Shown here: in pieces, positions 1-9,525 of the stretch
Layout of the letters: each line of letters starts with the position of its first letter
How positions within the stretch are numbered: the first letter of the stretch is position 1
Source of the DNA: Shimia abyssi
GTDB lineage: Bacteria; Pseudomonadota; Alphaproteobacteria; Rhodobacterales; Rhodobacteraceae
NCBI RefSeq assembly: GCF_003014475.1
Contig: NZ_PYGJ01000008.1
Coordinates: forward strand, 62,001-126,000
Reading direction: 5' to 3'
DNA length: 64,000 nucleotides
Notes under the pieces: generated by a model
Seen by the model: only the letters and a program-made list of their open reading frames with translations
What the model was told of the DNA's origin: nothing
Database searches by the model: none
Position numbers and translations under genes: made by a program

Positions 1-585
1 ATGGGGCGGTTGCAATATCGCATTTACCGTCACCCGTTGATGCTATTTGGTTTTGCGCCGGGATATCTGTTCTTTCTTCAAAATCGCCTGCCGCTGGGGC
101 TCACGTCGCAGCGACGCTATTGGGTGAGCGCGATGAGCACCAACCTCGCACTGGTCGTGATTTTGGGCACCGTTTGGTACTTTGGTGGATTGATGCCATT
201 GTTGCTGATCTTTGTGCCCAGCACGTTGATCGCGGCGACGTTGGGGATGTGGTTGTTTTACGTGCAGCATCAGTTTGAGAATACCCAGTGGGATCAGGAT
301 GAAAACTGGCAGGTGCATGACGCAGCGCTGCATGGCAGCTCACATTACGTGATGCCGTCGGTGTTGCAGTGGTTTAGCGCCAATATCGGCATTCACCACG
401 TGCACCATCTGTATAGCCGTATCCCGTTTTACCGCCTGCCAGAGGTGTTGAAGGATCATGTGGAGCTGGAAGACAGCAACCGCATGACCATCCGCGAGAG
501 CCTGGCCTATGCCAAGTTGCATGTGTGGGACGAGAAGAGTCGTAAGCTTTTGTCCTTTGCGCAGGTGCGGGCTTTGTCACGCTGA
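1..585 (+). CDS. Fatty acid desaturase, 3' part (starts before the window)
   Basis: The reading frame is open from base 1 and ends in TGA after 194 codons. Membrane acyl-lipid desaturases are usually 330 to 360 residues, so the first third or more lies outside the window and the ATG at base 1 is probably an internal Met. Two histidine boxes characteristic of membrane di-iron desaturases are visible: an HGSSHY box near residue 110 and a GIHHVHHL box near residue 130, followed by SRIPFYRLPE, which is typical of DesA-like omega-6 or delta-12 enzymes. Two hydrophobic segments, about residues 45-63 and 65-87, precede the boxes. The enzyme should introduce double bonds into membrane acyl chains at the inner membrane. 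The exact regiospecificity cannot be read from this part. Confidence 0.85.
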   Translation: MGRLQYRIYRHPLMLFGFAPGYLFFLQNRLPLGLTSQRRYWVSAMSTNLALVVILGTVWYFGGLMPLLLIFVPSTLIAATLGMWLFYVQHQFENTQWDQDENWQVHDAALHGSSHYVMPSVLQWFSANIGIHHVHHLYSRIPFYRLPEVLKDHVELEDSNRMTIRESLAYAKLHVWDEKSRKLLSFAQVRALSR

Positions 586-1454
586 GCGCGACTGGCCCGA
601 GCTTGATGAGTGGTAGGTAGGCAACCTGTTGGTGACCCGTTATTAGGGTGCCAGTGGTATCGTGTATTTGTTTCGCAATCGAGGTATAGGCAGTCGAAAG
701 CTGCAAACCCGGCGATTGGGGCGGGCGCAATCGCTATTCTGTGTGCAAGCTTATGCTGATTTTGTGGCTGCGTATATCGGTGCACTGAGTTGGTGATCAG
801 TTGGCAACGAAAGGCTGCCGAGAGCCTTTGAGATAACACCACATCGCTGCCTGTTCATCCGGTCGTCGGAGCGGTTCGCGGACAAATTCATTCAAACGTT
901 TCGTACATCAATGGCTGTTTAATGGACTGCAACCGGAGCATCCGTTGCCGAAACTCACGCGGCAAACACTTATGTTGACGTTGCTGCAACCCATGCGCCT
1001 TCGAGTGGGACGACTTTGCGGCGTTGAAAAATCAGTGTGGTCACGAGTCTGATCGGAGGTGCGGCAAAAAAGCCTCCGGTGGGGAAAACTACGCAAAGCT
1101 AAGCGTGTGCTTAGGTTCGTTCGCTTGGGCGAGCTCGGGCCAGCCCTATTCTTGCGATTTTTCGCCATTGTGGACGCGAGCGTGAGAGCGAACGGTTGGT
1201 ACAACTGGGGCCGTTTCCTACTCATTAGGCGTTTTTGCGTCGGGTTCCATAATCAGACTATGCCGACGGTAGCTAATGCAAATGCCCGTAAGGTTGGAGG
1301 TTCTAGAGACCTGTTGCGCGGTGGAACGTTTGGAAAGGAGCGTTCCAGAGTTGGTAATCTGCGCGCTTCTTAGCCAGTCTAAAGCGTACACGTCACCAAT
1401 CCTGTTGATGAACTGTGAAGTGCATAGCTTTGTAGGCACGGAAGTGTTCCGCCC
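586..1454. other. Intergenic stretch without a supportable gene
   Basis: About 870 bases separate the convergent ends of the desaturase and rhaI. Several open frames of 60 to 118 codons exist on both strands, but none has a ribosome-binding site together with a recognisable motif or plausible protein composition. No RNA gene, clear terminator or mobile-element end was recognised. It may contain decayed sequence. Confidence 0.5.
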
Positions 1455-2729
1455 CTAGATTATTCCTCCGCCGGAGCCGCTTGACTTGGGGCGGCTTGCG
1501 GCAATTTGTGCCCGGTAGCCCGAGGCGCGGTAGGCGGCGATTGGAGAGATCGCCCCGCCTGAACGTTGACGTGCCTTGGCCAGGATCGGGTCCACGTCTG
1601 TTCGGAATGCATGCCTTAGTGTTGCCGATGCCATAAGCGCATCATTTTCATCTTGGTATCCAGCCAATGCAATACGATCGACCAGGCTGGCCTGAATGTA
1701 GGCGCGTTGAATTTCGATAGCCGACACCATCAGGCTTTCGATCGGGTCCGTGACGTTGTGTGACTGGTCGATCATATGCGCCAAATCTAACCCAGGCGTG
1801 TCTTCGGCGTCGACTAGCTCGTTCCAGACAAGGAACAAGCGGTAGGGGTCAATGGTGCCGCTGTCGAGGTCATCGTCGCCATATTTGCTATCGTTGAAGT
1901 GGAAACCACCGAGCTTGTTCGCGCGAACAAGGCGTGACACGATCATTTCGATATTCACATTCGGTGCATGGTGTCCGAGATCGACCAGACACATGGCTTT
2001 TTCGCCGAGTTCTTGCGCGGTCAATAGCGAAGTGCCCCAATCCTGAACAACTGTCGAGTAGAATGCTGGTTCGTAGATCTTGTGTTCCGAGAATAACCGC
2101 CAGTCCTCTGGGAGCCCCGCGTAAATGGATTTCATCGACGAAAGATAGCGTTCGAATTGTCGCCCCATGTGGGTCTGCCCGGGAAAGTTGGCGCCATCCC
2201 CAACCCAGACCGTCAGCGCCTTGGAGCCGATTTTCTGACCGATCTCGATGCACTCCAGATTGTGTTCCACCGCCTGTGCGCGTGTCGCGGCATCGGTGTG
2301 GGAAAGCGAGCCGAACTTGTAAGAGAAGGCCTGATCCGGTTGATCTTGGAATGTGTTCGAGTTCATCGCGTCGAAGGACAATTCGTGCTGCTCTGCCTTG
2401 GCCAGCAAATCGGTTGGGTCGGCCTTGTCCCAGGGAATGTGTAGAGAGACGGAAGGAGCAGACCGTGTCAGCTTGTGGATGACTCCACAGTCATCGAGCT
2501 TATCCAAGATCGTGGCGGGTTCGCCATCTCCGGGAAACCGTGCAAAACGTGTGCCGCCCGTGCCAGTTCCCCATGAAGGTATCGCGACGCCGAAACCTTG
2601 CGCACGATTCACGAGCTCATTGATATCGACACCCCGTCGGTCGAGTTTCTCTGCAAGGCAAGCAAAGTCGGTTTCCAGGTCCTTGGCGTGCTTCGCGTTG
2701 TGAGCTTCGATTACAGTTTGATGAATCAT
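1455..2729 (-). CDS. rhaI: L-rhamnose isomerase (rhizobial/Pseudomonas type)
   Basis: This cytoplasmic TIM-barrel isomerase should convert L-rhamnose to L-rhamnulose, the first step after import. The product is about 424 residues, matching the P. stutzeri and Rhizobium RhaI family rather than the E. coli RhaA sequence. Segments expected to supply the divalent-metal site are visible: HKIYEP (near residue 210), LVDLGHHAPN (near 250) and GGFHFNDSKYGDDD (near 275). I chose the ATG at 2729 because GGGGAGG stands six bases upstream; an in-frame ATG at 2759 has no such site. The gene follows rhaD on the same strand after a 53-base gap, and the pair is divergent from the regulator and transporter operon. 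The C-terminus is Ser/Gly rich. Confidence is high because of the complete rhamnose context. Confidence 0.92.
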   Translation of the reverse strand: MIHQTVIEAHNAKHAKDLETDFACLAEKLDRRGVDINELVNRAQGFGVAIPSWGTGTGGTRFARFPGDGEPATILDKLDDCGVIHKLTRSAPSVSLHIPWDKADPTDLLAKAEQHELSFDAMNSNTFQDQPDQAFSYKFGSLSHTDAATRAQAVEHNLECIEIGQKIGSKALTVWVGDGANFPGQTHMGRQFERYLSSMKSIYAGLPEDWRLFSEHKIYEPAFYSTVVQDWGTSLLTAQELGEKAMCLVDLGHHAPNVNIEMIVSRLVRANKLGGFHFNDSKYGDDDLDSGTIDPYRLFLVWNELVDAEDTPGLDLAHMIDQSHNVTDPIESLMVSAIEIQRAYIQASLVDRIALAGYQDENDALMASATLRHAFRTDVDPILAKARQRSGGAISPIAAYRASGYRAQIAASRPKSSGSGGGII

Positions 2730-2782
2730 TTTGTCCTCCCCGGTGACCCGCGCCGGCAATCGGCGGGCACGTTGGTCAAGCT

Positions 2783-4879
2783 CTAGCGTGTGAACGCCTG
2801 TACGTTACCTGCATCGACGTTCAGAATGTTGCCCGTCGATTTTGCTGATTTGTCGGAGGCAAAAAAGTAGGCAGCCTCCGCGATGTCTTCTGGGAAAACG
2901 GAGCGTTTCAACATCGAACGATTGCGATACATTTCTTCGAGGCCCTCTTTGTTGGTACCATAGGTGTCCGCTCGTTGGTCAAGCCAATCACCTTCCCATA
3001 TTTTCGAGCCGCGTAATACCGCGTCAGGGTTCACTACATTTACGCGGATGCCGGCTTCGGCGCCCTCCAGAGCCAGACAACGCGCAAGGTGGATCTCAGA
3101 AGCTTTGGCCGTGCAGTACGCAGCTGCGTTTGGCGATGCGGCAAGGCCATTCTTAGAGGCTACGAACACGACCGATCCTCCCATTTTTTGAATGCGCATC
3201 AGCTTGAATGCTTCGCGTGATACAAGGAAATAGCCGGTGGACAGGATGTCCATGTTCTGGTTCCAAAGATCAAGAGATGTGTCTTCGATGGGGGCCGAAG
3301 TAGCAATTCCAGCATTTGAGACGAGGATGTCAACGCCGCCAAATTCAACAGCGGTATGCGCGTATGCTGCTGCCACAGCGGCTTCATCGGTGACATTCAT
3401 CAGGACGGTGCGAACGGCGTCCACGCCATAGCGATCCGCGAGATCATTGTGTGTTGCAACGAGACCTTCGGCATTGATATCCGCGAGCATCACACAGGCC
3501 CCCTCTGCAAGGTAACGCTCAGCAGTGGCTGCGCCTATTCCTCCGGCACCGCCGGTGACTAGCGCCACATGTCCCGCAAGGCTTTTGGGTTTTGGCATTC
3601 GTTGCAACTTTGCCTCTTCCAGGAGCCAGTATTCGATGTCGAATGCCTCCTGCTCAGGCAAGCCGCAATACTCGGACACGGCCGAGGAGCCGCGCATAAC
3701 GTTGATCGCATTAGTGTAGAACTCGCCCGAGATACGCGCCGTTGCGCGATCCCCGGCAAATGTGATCATTCCAACACCGGGGACCAAGTAGACCACCGCG
3801 TTGGGATCACGCAGGGCCGGGCTGTCGTCGTGTTTGCAGCGATCATAATACGCCGCATAACCATCTCGGTAAGTTGCGATCTGCGCCTCCAAGCCGCTTA
3901 AGACCTCATCCAGGTTGTTCTTGGACGGATCAAAATCGATGACTAAGGGACATATTTTGGTGCGAAGGAAGTGGTCTGGACAAGAAGTGCCAAGTGCCGC
4001 CAATGGACGCATTTCCCGAGAGTTCACAAATTCGAGCACGGTATCGGAGTCAACAAAGTTGCCAACCATGTGCTGTTGTCCCGAAACAAACCCACGGATT
4101 GCGGGCATGAGTTTCGCAGCGATATTGCGGCGGGTAACAGCAGAAAGGCTCTCATGAATCTGCCCGCCAAACGCGGGGAGATCGACCGAATTTTTCTCGA
4201 AGTAACTGATCGCCTTGTTGATGATCTCAAGTGTTAACTCGTAACACGCCTGTGCATCGTCATGCCAAGTGAAAAGCCCGTGGGATTCGAGAACGACACC
4301 CTTAGCATTTGGGTTCGCAATGCAAAATTCCTCAAGCCACAAACCCAGTTCGTAGCCAGGCTTTTTCCAGGGAAGCCAGCCAATATCGCCGCCAAAAATC
4401 TCTTTGGTCATGGCCTTGCTGTCCTTGGAGGCTGCAATAGCAATGATGGCATCGGGGTGCATGTGGTCGACATGTACTTTGGGCACATAAGCATGAAGCG
4501 GTGTGTCGATAGATGCGGCGCGTGGGTTTAAGTTGAATGTGCAATGCGGGAGATATCCGACCATCTCATCTTCGAACCCAACGCTTCGGTACTTGGTTTT
4601 AAGGGCGCGCAGTTTGTCCATGTAAAGCGTTGAGAAACCGTCCATCTTAATCGAGCCGACGTCACCGCCGGAGCCCTTGACCCAAAGCACTTCGACGTCA
4701 GTTCCAGTTAGTGGATCCGCCTGCCGGACTTTGGCAGACGTATTGCCACCTCCGTAGTTGGTCACGCGCTTGTCAGATCCAAGCAGATTCGAGCGGTACA
4801 AAAGCTTCTCGGGTTCGCTCATTCCGGCTGCTTTGGCCTCGTCCCACAGTGAAACCAGACGGTTTGCTTCGGTTAGCAT
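2783..4879 (-). CDS. rhaD: Bifunctional rhamnulose-1-phosphate aldolase / lactaldehyde dehydrogenase
   Basis: The 698-residue protein is a two-domain fusion. Residues about 20-400 are a class II (zinc) aldolase/adducin domain, with histidine-rich stretches HVDHMHPD and ESHGLFTWH. Residues about 430-698 are a short-chain dehydrogenase with TGGAGGIG for NAD(P) binding, the SNAG segment, and YCTAK as the YxxxK catalytic pair. The aldolase half splits L-rhamnulose-1-phosphate into DHAP and L-lactaldehyde; the second half probably oxidises or reduces the lactaldehyde. This fusion is the usual arrangement in rhizobia and Rhodobacterales. A GGGAGGAG site precedes the ATG. The gene heads the minus-strand rhaD-rhaI unit and faces rhaR across a 188-base promoter region. 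Confidence 0.93.
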   Translation of the reverse strand: MLTEANRLVSLWDEAKAAGMSEPEKLLYRSNLLGSDKRVTNYGGGNTSAKVRQADPLTGTDVEVLWVKGSGGDVGSIKMDGFSTLYMDKLRALKTKYRSVGFEDEMVGYLPHCTFNLNPRAASIDTPLHAYVPKVHVDHMHPDAIIAIAASKDSKAMTKEIFGGDIGWLPWKKPGYELGLWLEEFCIANPNAKGVVLESHGLFTWHDDAQACYELTLEIINKAISYFEKNSVDLPAFGGQIHESLSAVTRRNIAAKLMPAIRGFVSGQQHMVGNFVDSDTVLEFVNSREMRPLAALGTSCPDHFLRTKICPLVIDFDPSKNNLDEVLSGLEAQIATYRDGYAAYYDRCKHDDSPALRDPNAVVYLVPGVGMITFAGDRATARISGEFYTNAINVMRGSSAVSEYCGLPEQEAFDIEYWLLEEAKLQRMPKPKSLAGHVALVTGGAGGIGAATAERYLAEGACVMLADINAEGLVATHNDLADRYGVDAVRTVLMNVTDEAAVAAAYAHTAVEFGGVDILVSNAGIATSAPIEDTSLDLWNQNMDILSTGYFLVSREAFKLMRIQKMGGSVVFVASKNGLAASPNAAAYCTAKASEIHLARCLALEGAEAGIRVNVVNPDAVLRGSKIWEGDWLDQRADTYGTNKEGLEEMYRNRSMLKRSVFPEDIAEAAYFFASDKSAKSTGNILNVDAGNVQAFTR

Positions 4880-4948
4880 TGAGATCTCCTCCCTATCCGC
4901 AGATAATTCAATCAGATTTGGTCAGAGACTGGATGAGGTGTGACAGAA

Positions 4949-5021
4949 TGTCAATCATAAACGGTCAATATGAATCATAATGGGAGCGAAAATGAGTGGT
5001 AATGACAAATAATGATTGACA
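4949..5021. promoter_or_regulatory. Divergent rhaD / rhaR promoter region with candidate RhaR operators
   Basis: TGTCAATCAT at 4949-4958 and ATGATTGACA at 5012-5021 are perfect 10-base inverted copies. Each contains a TTGACA hexamer reading outward toward its own operon. Between them AATCATAA occurs twice, at 4953-4960 and 4973-4980, 20 bases apart, which is about two helical turns. DeoR-family proteins often bind such repeated elements, so these are candidate RhaR sites. No convincing -10 box could be assigned on either side. Confidence 0.55.
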
Positions 5022-5067
5022 GTGATCATTTTAATGCGGCATCAACAACATCAACGGGAGGAAAGTA

Positions 5068-5868
5068 ATGCACGAGAAGGAACGCCACAGGATCATTCTG
5101 TCCGCAGTTCAGGACCGTCCAGTTGCGACGGTTGTAGAGCTGTGCAGTATGACAGGGGCCTCTGAAGCGACGGTTCGCCGGGATATCTCTGCACTACACG
5201 AAAGCAATAAACTACGGCGTGTGCGCGGTGGGGCGGAGGCTCTGCATCCCAATCAGTTCCCAAGCCTCGCCGGACGTCCGTTTGCGGTGAATGAAGCGAT
5301 CAATAACCCTCAAAAGCAAGCAATTGCGCGCAAGGCGGTTGAAATGTGCGAAGAGGGCGAGCCGATCATCATTAACGGTGGCACCACGACGTTTCAGATG
5401 GTGCACCCTTTGTCGGCTCACCGGCTTCAGGTTTTTACAAATTCGTTCCCAATTGCTGAGCACCTGCTGAAGAACTCGAAGAATACCGTTTTGATTTCGG
5501 GCGGTGTGATCTATCGCGAGCAAAATATTGTGCTTTCGCCGTTCGACAACGACGTTACGCGCAATTTTTATGCCCGCCGTATGTTCATGGGCGCGCAAGG
5601 GGTGGGGCCGCTGGGAGTGATGGAGGGGGATCCCTTGATCATCCAAGCCGAGCAAAAGTTGATCGGACAGGCCGACGAATTGGTGTTGCTGGTCGACTCC
5701 AGCAAATTCGAGGCGCGCTCTAGCCTCGTGCTGTGCCCGCTCAAGGACATCGATGTTTTGATCACAGATGAAGGGATCAGCGACCGCGCGGCCGCAATGG
5801 TGGAAGCGGCGGATATCAAACTTATCGTGGTGCCGGTCGGCGCCTCGAAGCAAGAGGCGGTATCGTAG
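5068..5868 (+). CDS. rhaR: DeoR-family regulator of rhamnose use
   Basis: The 266-residue protein has an N-terminal winged helix-turn-helix (about residues 5-57, including EATVRRDISALHE, which is typical of DeoR recognition helices). A DeoR C-terminal sugar-phosphate sensing domain follows (about 75-235), with NGGTTTFQM and the DSSKF segment near residue 212. It probably represses both rha units and is relieved by a rhamnose-derived metabolite, as reported for RhaR of Rhizobium leguminosarum; the effector is inference. The ATG is preceded by GGGAGGAAAGTA. The gene stands first in the plus-strand operon, 55 bases before the binding-protein gene, and divergent from rhaD. Direct and inverted repeats in the upstream gap are likely operators. 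Confidence 0.88.
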   Translation: MHEKERHRIILSAVQDRPVATVVELCSMTGASEATVRRDISALHESNKLRRVRGGAEALHPNQFPSLAGRPFAVNEAINNPQKQAIARKAVEMCEEGEPIIINGGTTTFQMVHPLSAHRLQVFTNSFPIAEHLLKNSKNTVLISGGVIYREQNIVLSPFDNDVTRNFYARRMFMGAQGVGPLGVMEGDPLIIQAEQKLIGQADELVLLVDSSKFEARSSLVLCPLKDIDVLITDEGISDRAAAMVEAADIKLIVVPVGASKQEAVS

Positions 5869-5923
5869 TCATCCAATAGGGGACGGTGAGCCGTGAATTT
5901 AGGGAAACCAGGGAGGAAACCCG

Positions 5924-6913
5924 ATGAAATTTACCAAACTCATGACATCCGTGGCTGTCGCTGCGGGATTGTTCACCGGACCCGCAGCAGCCGAAGACAT
6001 GCGCATCGCACTGGTCGTTAAGGCGCTGGGGATAGGGTTCTTTGAGGCCGCCGCCGAAGGTGCTGAAGAAGCGGCCAAGGAGCTAGGCGGTGTCGAGATC
6101 ATTTACACCGGGCCAACCGACACAACAGCAGAGGGTCAGATCGAAGTGATTAACTCGTTGATCGCCCAGCGTGTTGATGCAATTGCCGTTTCTGCCAACG
6201 ACACAGACGCGCTGGTTCCAACGCTTAAAAAGGCAATGCAACGTGGCATCACCGTGATTTCCTGGGATTCTGGGGTGGCCGAAGCGGGACGTCAGGCGCA
6301 CCTGAATCCTTCGTCTAACGCTTTGATCGGCAACATGATTATCAAGTTGGCCGCAGATCATCTTCCGGATGGTGGTGAGGTTGCGGTTTTGTCGGCAACA
6401 ACGACATCAACCAACCAGAACATCTGGATCGACGAAATGAACAAGGTGATGGGCAACTACCCGGGCATAGAGGTTGTTTCGACCGTGTATGGCGATGATC
6501 TGGCAGACAAGTCGTATCGCGAAGCCACCGGCCTTATGCAGTCACACCCTGAGCTCGACGCCATCATTGCGCCAACGTCGGTTGGTATCGTTGCTGCTGC
6601 GCAGGCTGTGGCTGATGCGGGCAAGATTGGTCAAGTTAATGTAACTGGGCTTGGTTTGCCTTCGGAAATGGCGGGGGCCATTGAAAGCGGCGCGTCCAAG
6701 TCCTTTGCGATCTGGAACCCGATTGATCTGGGGTATTCAGCAACGATGCTGGCCCATCAATTGGCAACCGAAGCTGCGACCGCAGAACCGGGCGCCGAAA
6801 TTTCAATTGGGCGCATGGGTGCGATTACGCTGGACGAAACGAACTCTGCTGCGATGGCCGACCCGTTTGTCTATGACGCGAGCAACATCGACGCTTTCAA
6901 GAGTATCTTTTAA
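5924..6913 (+). CDS. rhaS: Rhamnose ABC transporter, periplasmic binding protein
   Basis: This is the 329-residue secreted solute receptor of a CUT2 (ribose-type) importer. A Sec signal peptide is clear: a Lys-containing start, a hydrophobic core, and GPAAA before Glu-Asp at about residue 24. The mature protein has the periplasmic-binding-protein type 1 sugar fold, with SANDTDAL (near 88), ISWDSG and NPIDLGYSA. GGGAGGAAACCCG precedes the ATG. It should deliver L-rhamnose to the RhaPQT complex. It resembles RhaS of rhizobia in length and context. The gene is followed by a GC-rich hairpin before rhaT, so its mRNA may be more abundant than that of the downstream genes. Confidence 0.9.
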   Translation: MKFTKLMTSVAVAAGLFTGPAAAEDMRIALVVKALGIGFFEAAAEGAEEAAKELGGVEIIYTGPTDTTAEGQIEVINSLIAQRVDAIAVSANDTDALVPTLKKAMQRGITVISWDSGVAEAGRQAHLNPSSNALIGNMIIKLAADHLPDGGEVAVLSATTTSTNQNIWIDEMNKVMGNYPGIEVVSTVYGDDLADKSYREATGLMQSHPELDAIIAPTSVGIVAAAQAVADAGKIGQVNVTGLGLPSEMAGAIESGASKSFAIWNPIDLGYSATMLAHQLATEAATAEPGAEISIGRMGAITLDETNSAAMADPFVYDASNIDAFKSIF

Positions 6914-6929
6914 ACACCTCTCGTCGTAT

Positions 6930-6954
6930 GGGGCGGCGAAAATGTTGCCGCCCC
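6930..6954 (+). promoter_or_regulatory. Intercistronic GC hairpin after rhaS
   Basis: GGGGCGGC at 6930-6937 pairs perfectly with GCCGCCCC at 6947-6954 around a nine-base loop. It begins 16 bases after the rhaS stop and has no T-run behind it. That fits an mRNA 3'-end stabiliser or partial terminator that favours the binding-protein message more than a full terminator. Confidence 0.65.
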
Positions 6955-7006
6955 GAGCCCGACTGGACCCATCACACCTGGCGTGCGTGCTCGAGAGGGA
7001 ACACAT

Positions 7007-8551
7007 ATGGAACCTCGCAAATCAACAAATCCGGTGAACGCAGATCAAGGCGTTGTCCTAAGGCTGGATGGCATCATCAAGACATTTCCGGGTGTCAAAG
7101 CATTGGACAACGTTCGACTAGAGCTTCACGCTGGTGAAGTCACTGCGTTGATCGGTGAAAACGGCGCTGGCAAATCGACGGTGGTCAAGACGCTGACAGG
7201 GATCTACCAACCCGAAGGCGGGCAAATCCTGCTAGATGGTATGGCGATCTCTTTTTCCACTCCACAGGATGCTGCCGATGCTGGTGTGACGGCGATACAT
7301 CAGGAAACTGTGTTGTTTGACGAACTGTCGGTCGCGGAGAATGTATTTATCGGGCACGCGCCCAAGGGTCGGTTTGGTCTGATCGACACAAAATTGATGA
7401 TCGAGAAGACCGCACAAATTCTAGAGTCGATTGGCGCCAAGATCAGTGCGGGCGCGAAGCTAAAGGATCTTGGGATCGCATCGCGTCATCTGGTGGCGAT
7501 TGCACGCGCCCTGTCTGTTGACGCGCGCGTTGTCATTATGGATGAGCCAACAGCCGCGCTCAGCCAGACCGAAATCGAGGAACTGTATGAACTTGTCGAA
7601 ACGCTCAAAGCACAAGGCAAGGCCATCCTGTTCATATCGCACAAGTTTGACGAAATTTTTCGCATTGCCGACCGATACACGGTTTTTAGAGATGGGCAAT
7701 TTGTCGGAGAGGGCAAAATGGCGAACGTCGAAGAGGCAGACCTGGTTCAGATGATGGTGGGGCGCGCTGTAGATCAGCTGTTTCCAAAACGCCGTGCAGA
7801 GATTGGCGAAGAGGTTCTGACAGTTGCGGAATATAGTCATCCGACCGAGTTCGAGAACATAAGTTTTTCTCTGCGGCGAGGAGAGATTCTGGGGTTTTAT
7901 GGCCTTGTTGGTGCCGGGCGATCGGAGTTCATGCAGTCATTGATCGGGATCACCCGTCCGTCGAAAGGTAAAGTTAGTATTGATGGAAGAGTATCTGTCA
8001 TTCGGTCTCCGGCTGCGGCGGTTGAGGCTGGTATTGTCTATGTACCCGAGGATCGAGGCAGGCAGGGTACGATTCTGGATATGCCCATTTTTCAAAACGT
8101 AACCTTGCCGTCCCTGAAAAAGACGTCGCGAGATGGTTTCATCCGTCTTGCTGAAGAGTTTGCCCTTGCGCGTGAGTATACAGAGCGGCTCGATTTGCGG
8201 GCCGCTTCGCTGGACACGCATGTCGGAGCGCTGTCTGGAGGAAACCAGCAGAAGGTGGTTATCGCCAAGTGGTTGGCGACGAAACCGCGTGTGATCATAC
8301 TTGATGAACCAACAAAGGGCATCGACATCGGCTCTAAGGCTGCAGTGCATGATTTTATGTCTGAATTGGCTGCTCAGGGGTTGTCCGTGATTATGGTTAG
8401 TTCGGAAATCCCCGAAATTTTGGGAATGTCGGATCGGGTAATTGTAATGCGCGAGGGGCGCATGGTGGCCGAGTTGCAAGATGACGCGCTCAGCCCAGAG
8501 ACATTGGTGCGACATGCGGTTGGCATAAACGTTGAAGGAGGCTTGGCATGA
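7007..8551 (+). CDS. rhaT: Rhamnose ABC transporter, duplicated ATPase
   Basis: The protein of about 514 residues contains two fused ABC ATPase halves, as in RbsA and other CUT2 systems. The first half has a good Walker A (GENGAGKST, near residue 55) and a Walker B with MDEPTAAL. The second half has the degenerate GLVGAGRSE P-loop usual for this family, an intact LSGGNQQKV signature and LDEPTKGID. It powers rhamnose uptake on the cytoplasmic face of RhaPQ. The ATG at 7007, after GAGAGGGAACACAT, is preferred over the in-frame ATG at 6983. The next gene starts inside its stop codon (four-base overlap), indicating translational coupling. In rhizobia RhaT works together with the RhaK kinase for uptake; that link is literature knowledge, not visible here. 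Confidence 0.92.
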   Translation: MEPRKSTNPVNADQGVVLRLDGIIKTFPGVKALDNVRLELHAGEVTALIGENGAGKSTVVKTLTGIYQPEGGQILLDGMAISFSTPQDAADAGVTAIHQETVLFDELSVAENVFIGHAPKGRFGLIDTKLMIEKTAQILESIGAKISAGAKLKDLGIASRHLVAIARALSVDARVVIMDEPTAALSQTEIEELYELVETLKAQGKAILFISHKFDEIFRIADRYTVFRDGQFVGEGKMANVEEADLVQMMVGRAVDQLFPKRRAEIGEEVLTVAEYSHPTEFENISFSLRRGEILGFYGLVGAGRSEFMQSLIGITRPSKGKVSIDGRVSVIRSPAAAVEAGIVYVPEDRGRQGTILDMPIFQNVTLPSLKKTSRDGFIRLAEEFALAREYTERLDLRAASLDTHVGALSGGNQQKVVIAKWLATKPRVIILDEPTKGIDIGSKAAVHDFMSELAAQGLSVIMVSSEIPEILGMSDRVIVMREGRMVAELQDDALSPETLVRHAVGINVEGGLA

Positions 8552-9525
8552 GTGCTCTGAAATCGCGGGAAGCCATACTTTTCGGCGCCATTTTAGCGCT
8601 GACAACCGTGATTGCGACCCGTTTTCCGGGTTTTGTCACCCCAACCAACCTTGTTTCAGTGTTCACTGATACGTCGCCATTGATGATTTTGGCTATGGGC
8701 CAGATGGTTGTCATTCTGACCCGCTGTATCGACTTATCGGTCGCCGCGAACCTTGCATTGACGGGTATGGTTTGCGCCATGATCAATGTGGCTATGCCCG
8801 GCTTGCCGATGGTTGTTATCCTTGTCGTCGCGTTGATTTTGGGCGCAGCGCTGGGCGCGATCAACGGCATCCTTGTTTGGAAACTGAGCATTCCGCCAAT
8901 TGTCGTGACGCTGGGCACGATGACGATTTTCCGGGGCATTATTTTCCTGTTGACCGAAGGCAAGTGGATCAATGCGCATGAAATGAGCCCGCATTTCACC
9001 GGGTTTCCGCGCAACGAGATCTTAGGAATGCCGGTGCTTGGCTGGATTGGGATTATTGTCGCCTTGATAATGATGGTGGTCATGGCGCGCTCGACCATGG
9101 GGCGGGCCATTTATGCCGTCGGAGGTAACCCACATGCTGCGGTATATACGGGTATAGACGTGGGTAAGACGCAGTTTTACGCCTTTGTGATATCCGGCAC
9201 GTTGGCTGGTCTTACTGGGTATTTGTGGGTCGCACGGTATTCAGTGGCCTATGTCGACATTGCCGGTGGTTTTGAGCTCGACGTTGTTGCGGCCTGTGTG
9301 ATTGGCGGTGTCTCGATTGCAGGCGGTGCGGGCACGGTTTTTGGTACGCTGTTGGGCGCGCTGTTTCTGGGCGTTGTCAAAAATGCTCTACCGGTGGTTG
9401 ATATTTCACCTTTTTGGCAGCTCGCGATATCAGGAGCTGCCATAATCGTAGCAGTTGCATTTAATGCCAAATCAGGCCGTTCAAAGGGCCGGGTCATCCT
9501 GAAATCTGCGGAGCACGCACAATGA
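8548..9525 (+). CDS. rhaP: Rhamnose ABC transporter, permease 1
   Basis: This 325-residue inner-membrane permease belongs to the CUT2 (RbsC-like) family, with eight or more hydrophobic segments through the length. Family signatures are visible: RCIDLSVAANLAL near residue 55, VTLGTMTIFRG near 115, and the cytoplasmic coupling region AIYAVGGNPHAAVYTGID near 190. It forms the rhamnose channel with RhaQ. The ATG overlaps the rhaT stop by four bases and the end overlaps the rhaQ start by four bases, so T, P and Q are tightly coupled. The assignment as P rather than Q follows gene order in the Rhizobium leguminosarum operon. Confidence 0.9.
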   Translation: MSALKSREAILFGAILALTTVIATRFPGFVTPTNLVSVFTDTSPLMILAMGQMVVILTRCIDLSVAANLALTGMVCAMINVAMPGLPMVVILVVALILGAALGAINGILVWKLSIPPIVVTLGTMTIFRGIIFLLTEGKWINAHEMSPHFTGFPRNEILGMPVLGWIGIIVALIMMVVMARSTMGRAIYAVGGNPHAAVYTGIDVGKTQFYAFVISGTLAGLTGYLWVARYSVAYVDIAGGFELDVVAACVIGGVSIAGGAGTVFGTLLGALFLGVVKNALPVVDISPFWQLAISGAAIIVAVAFNAKSGRSKGRVILKSAEHAQ

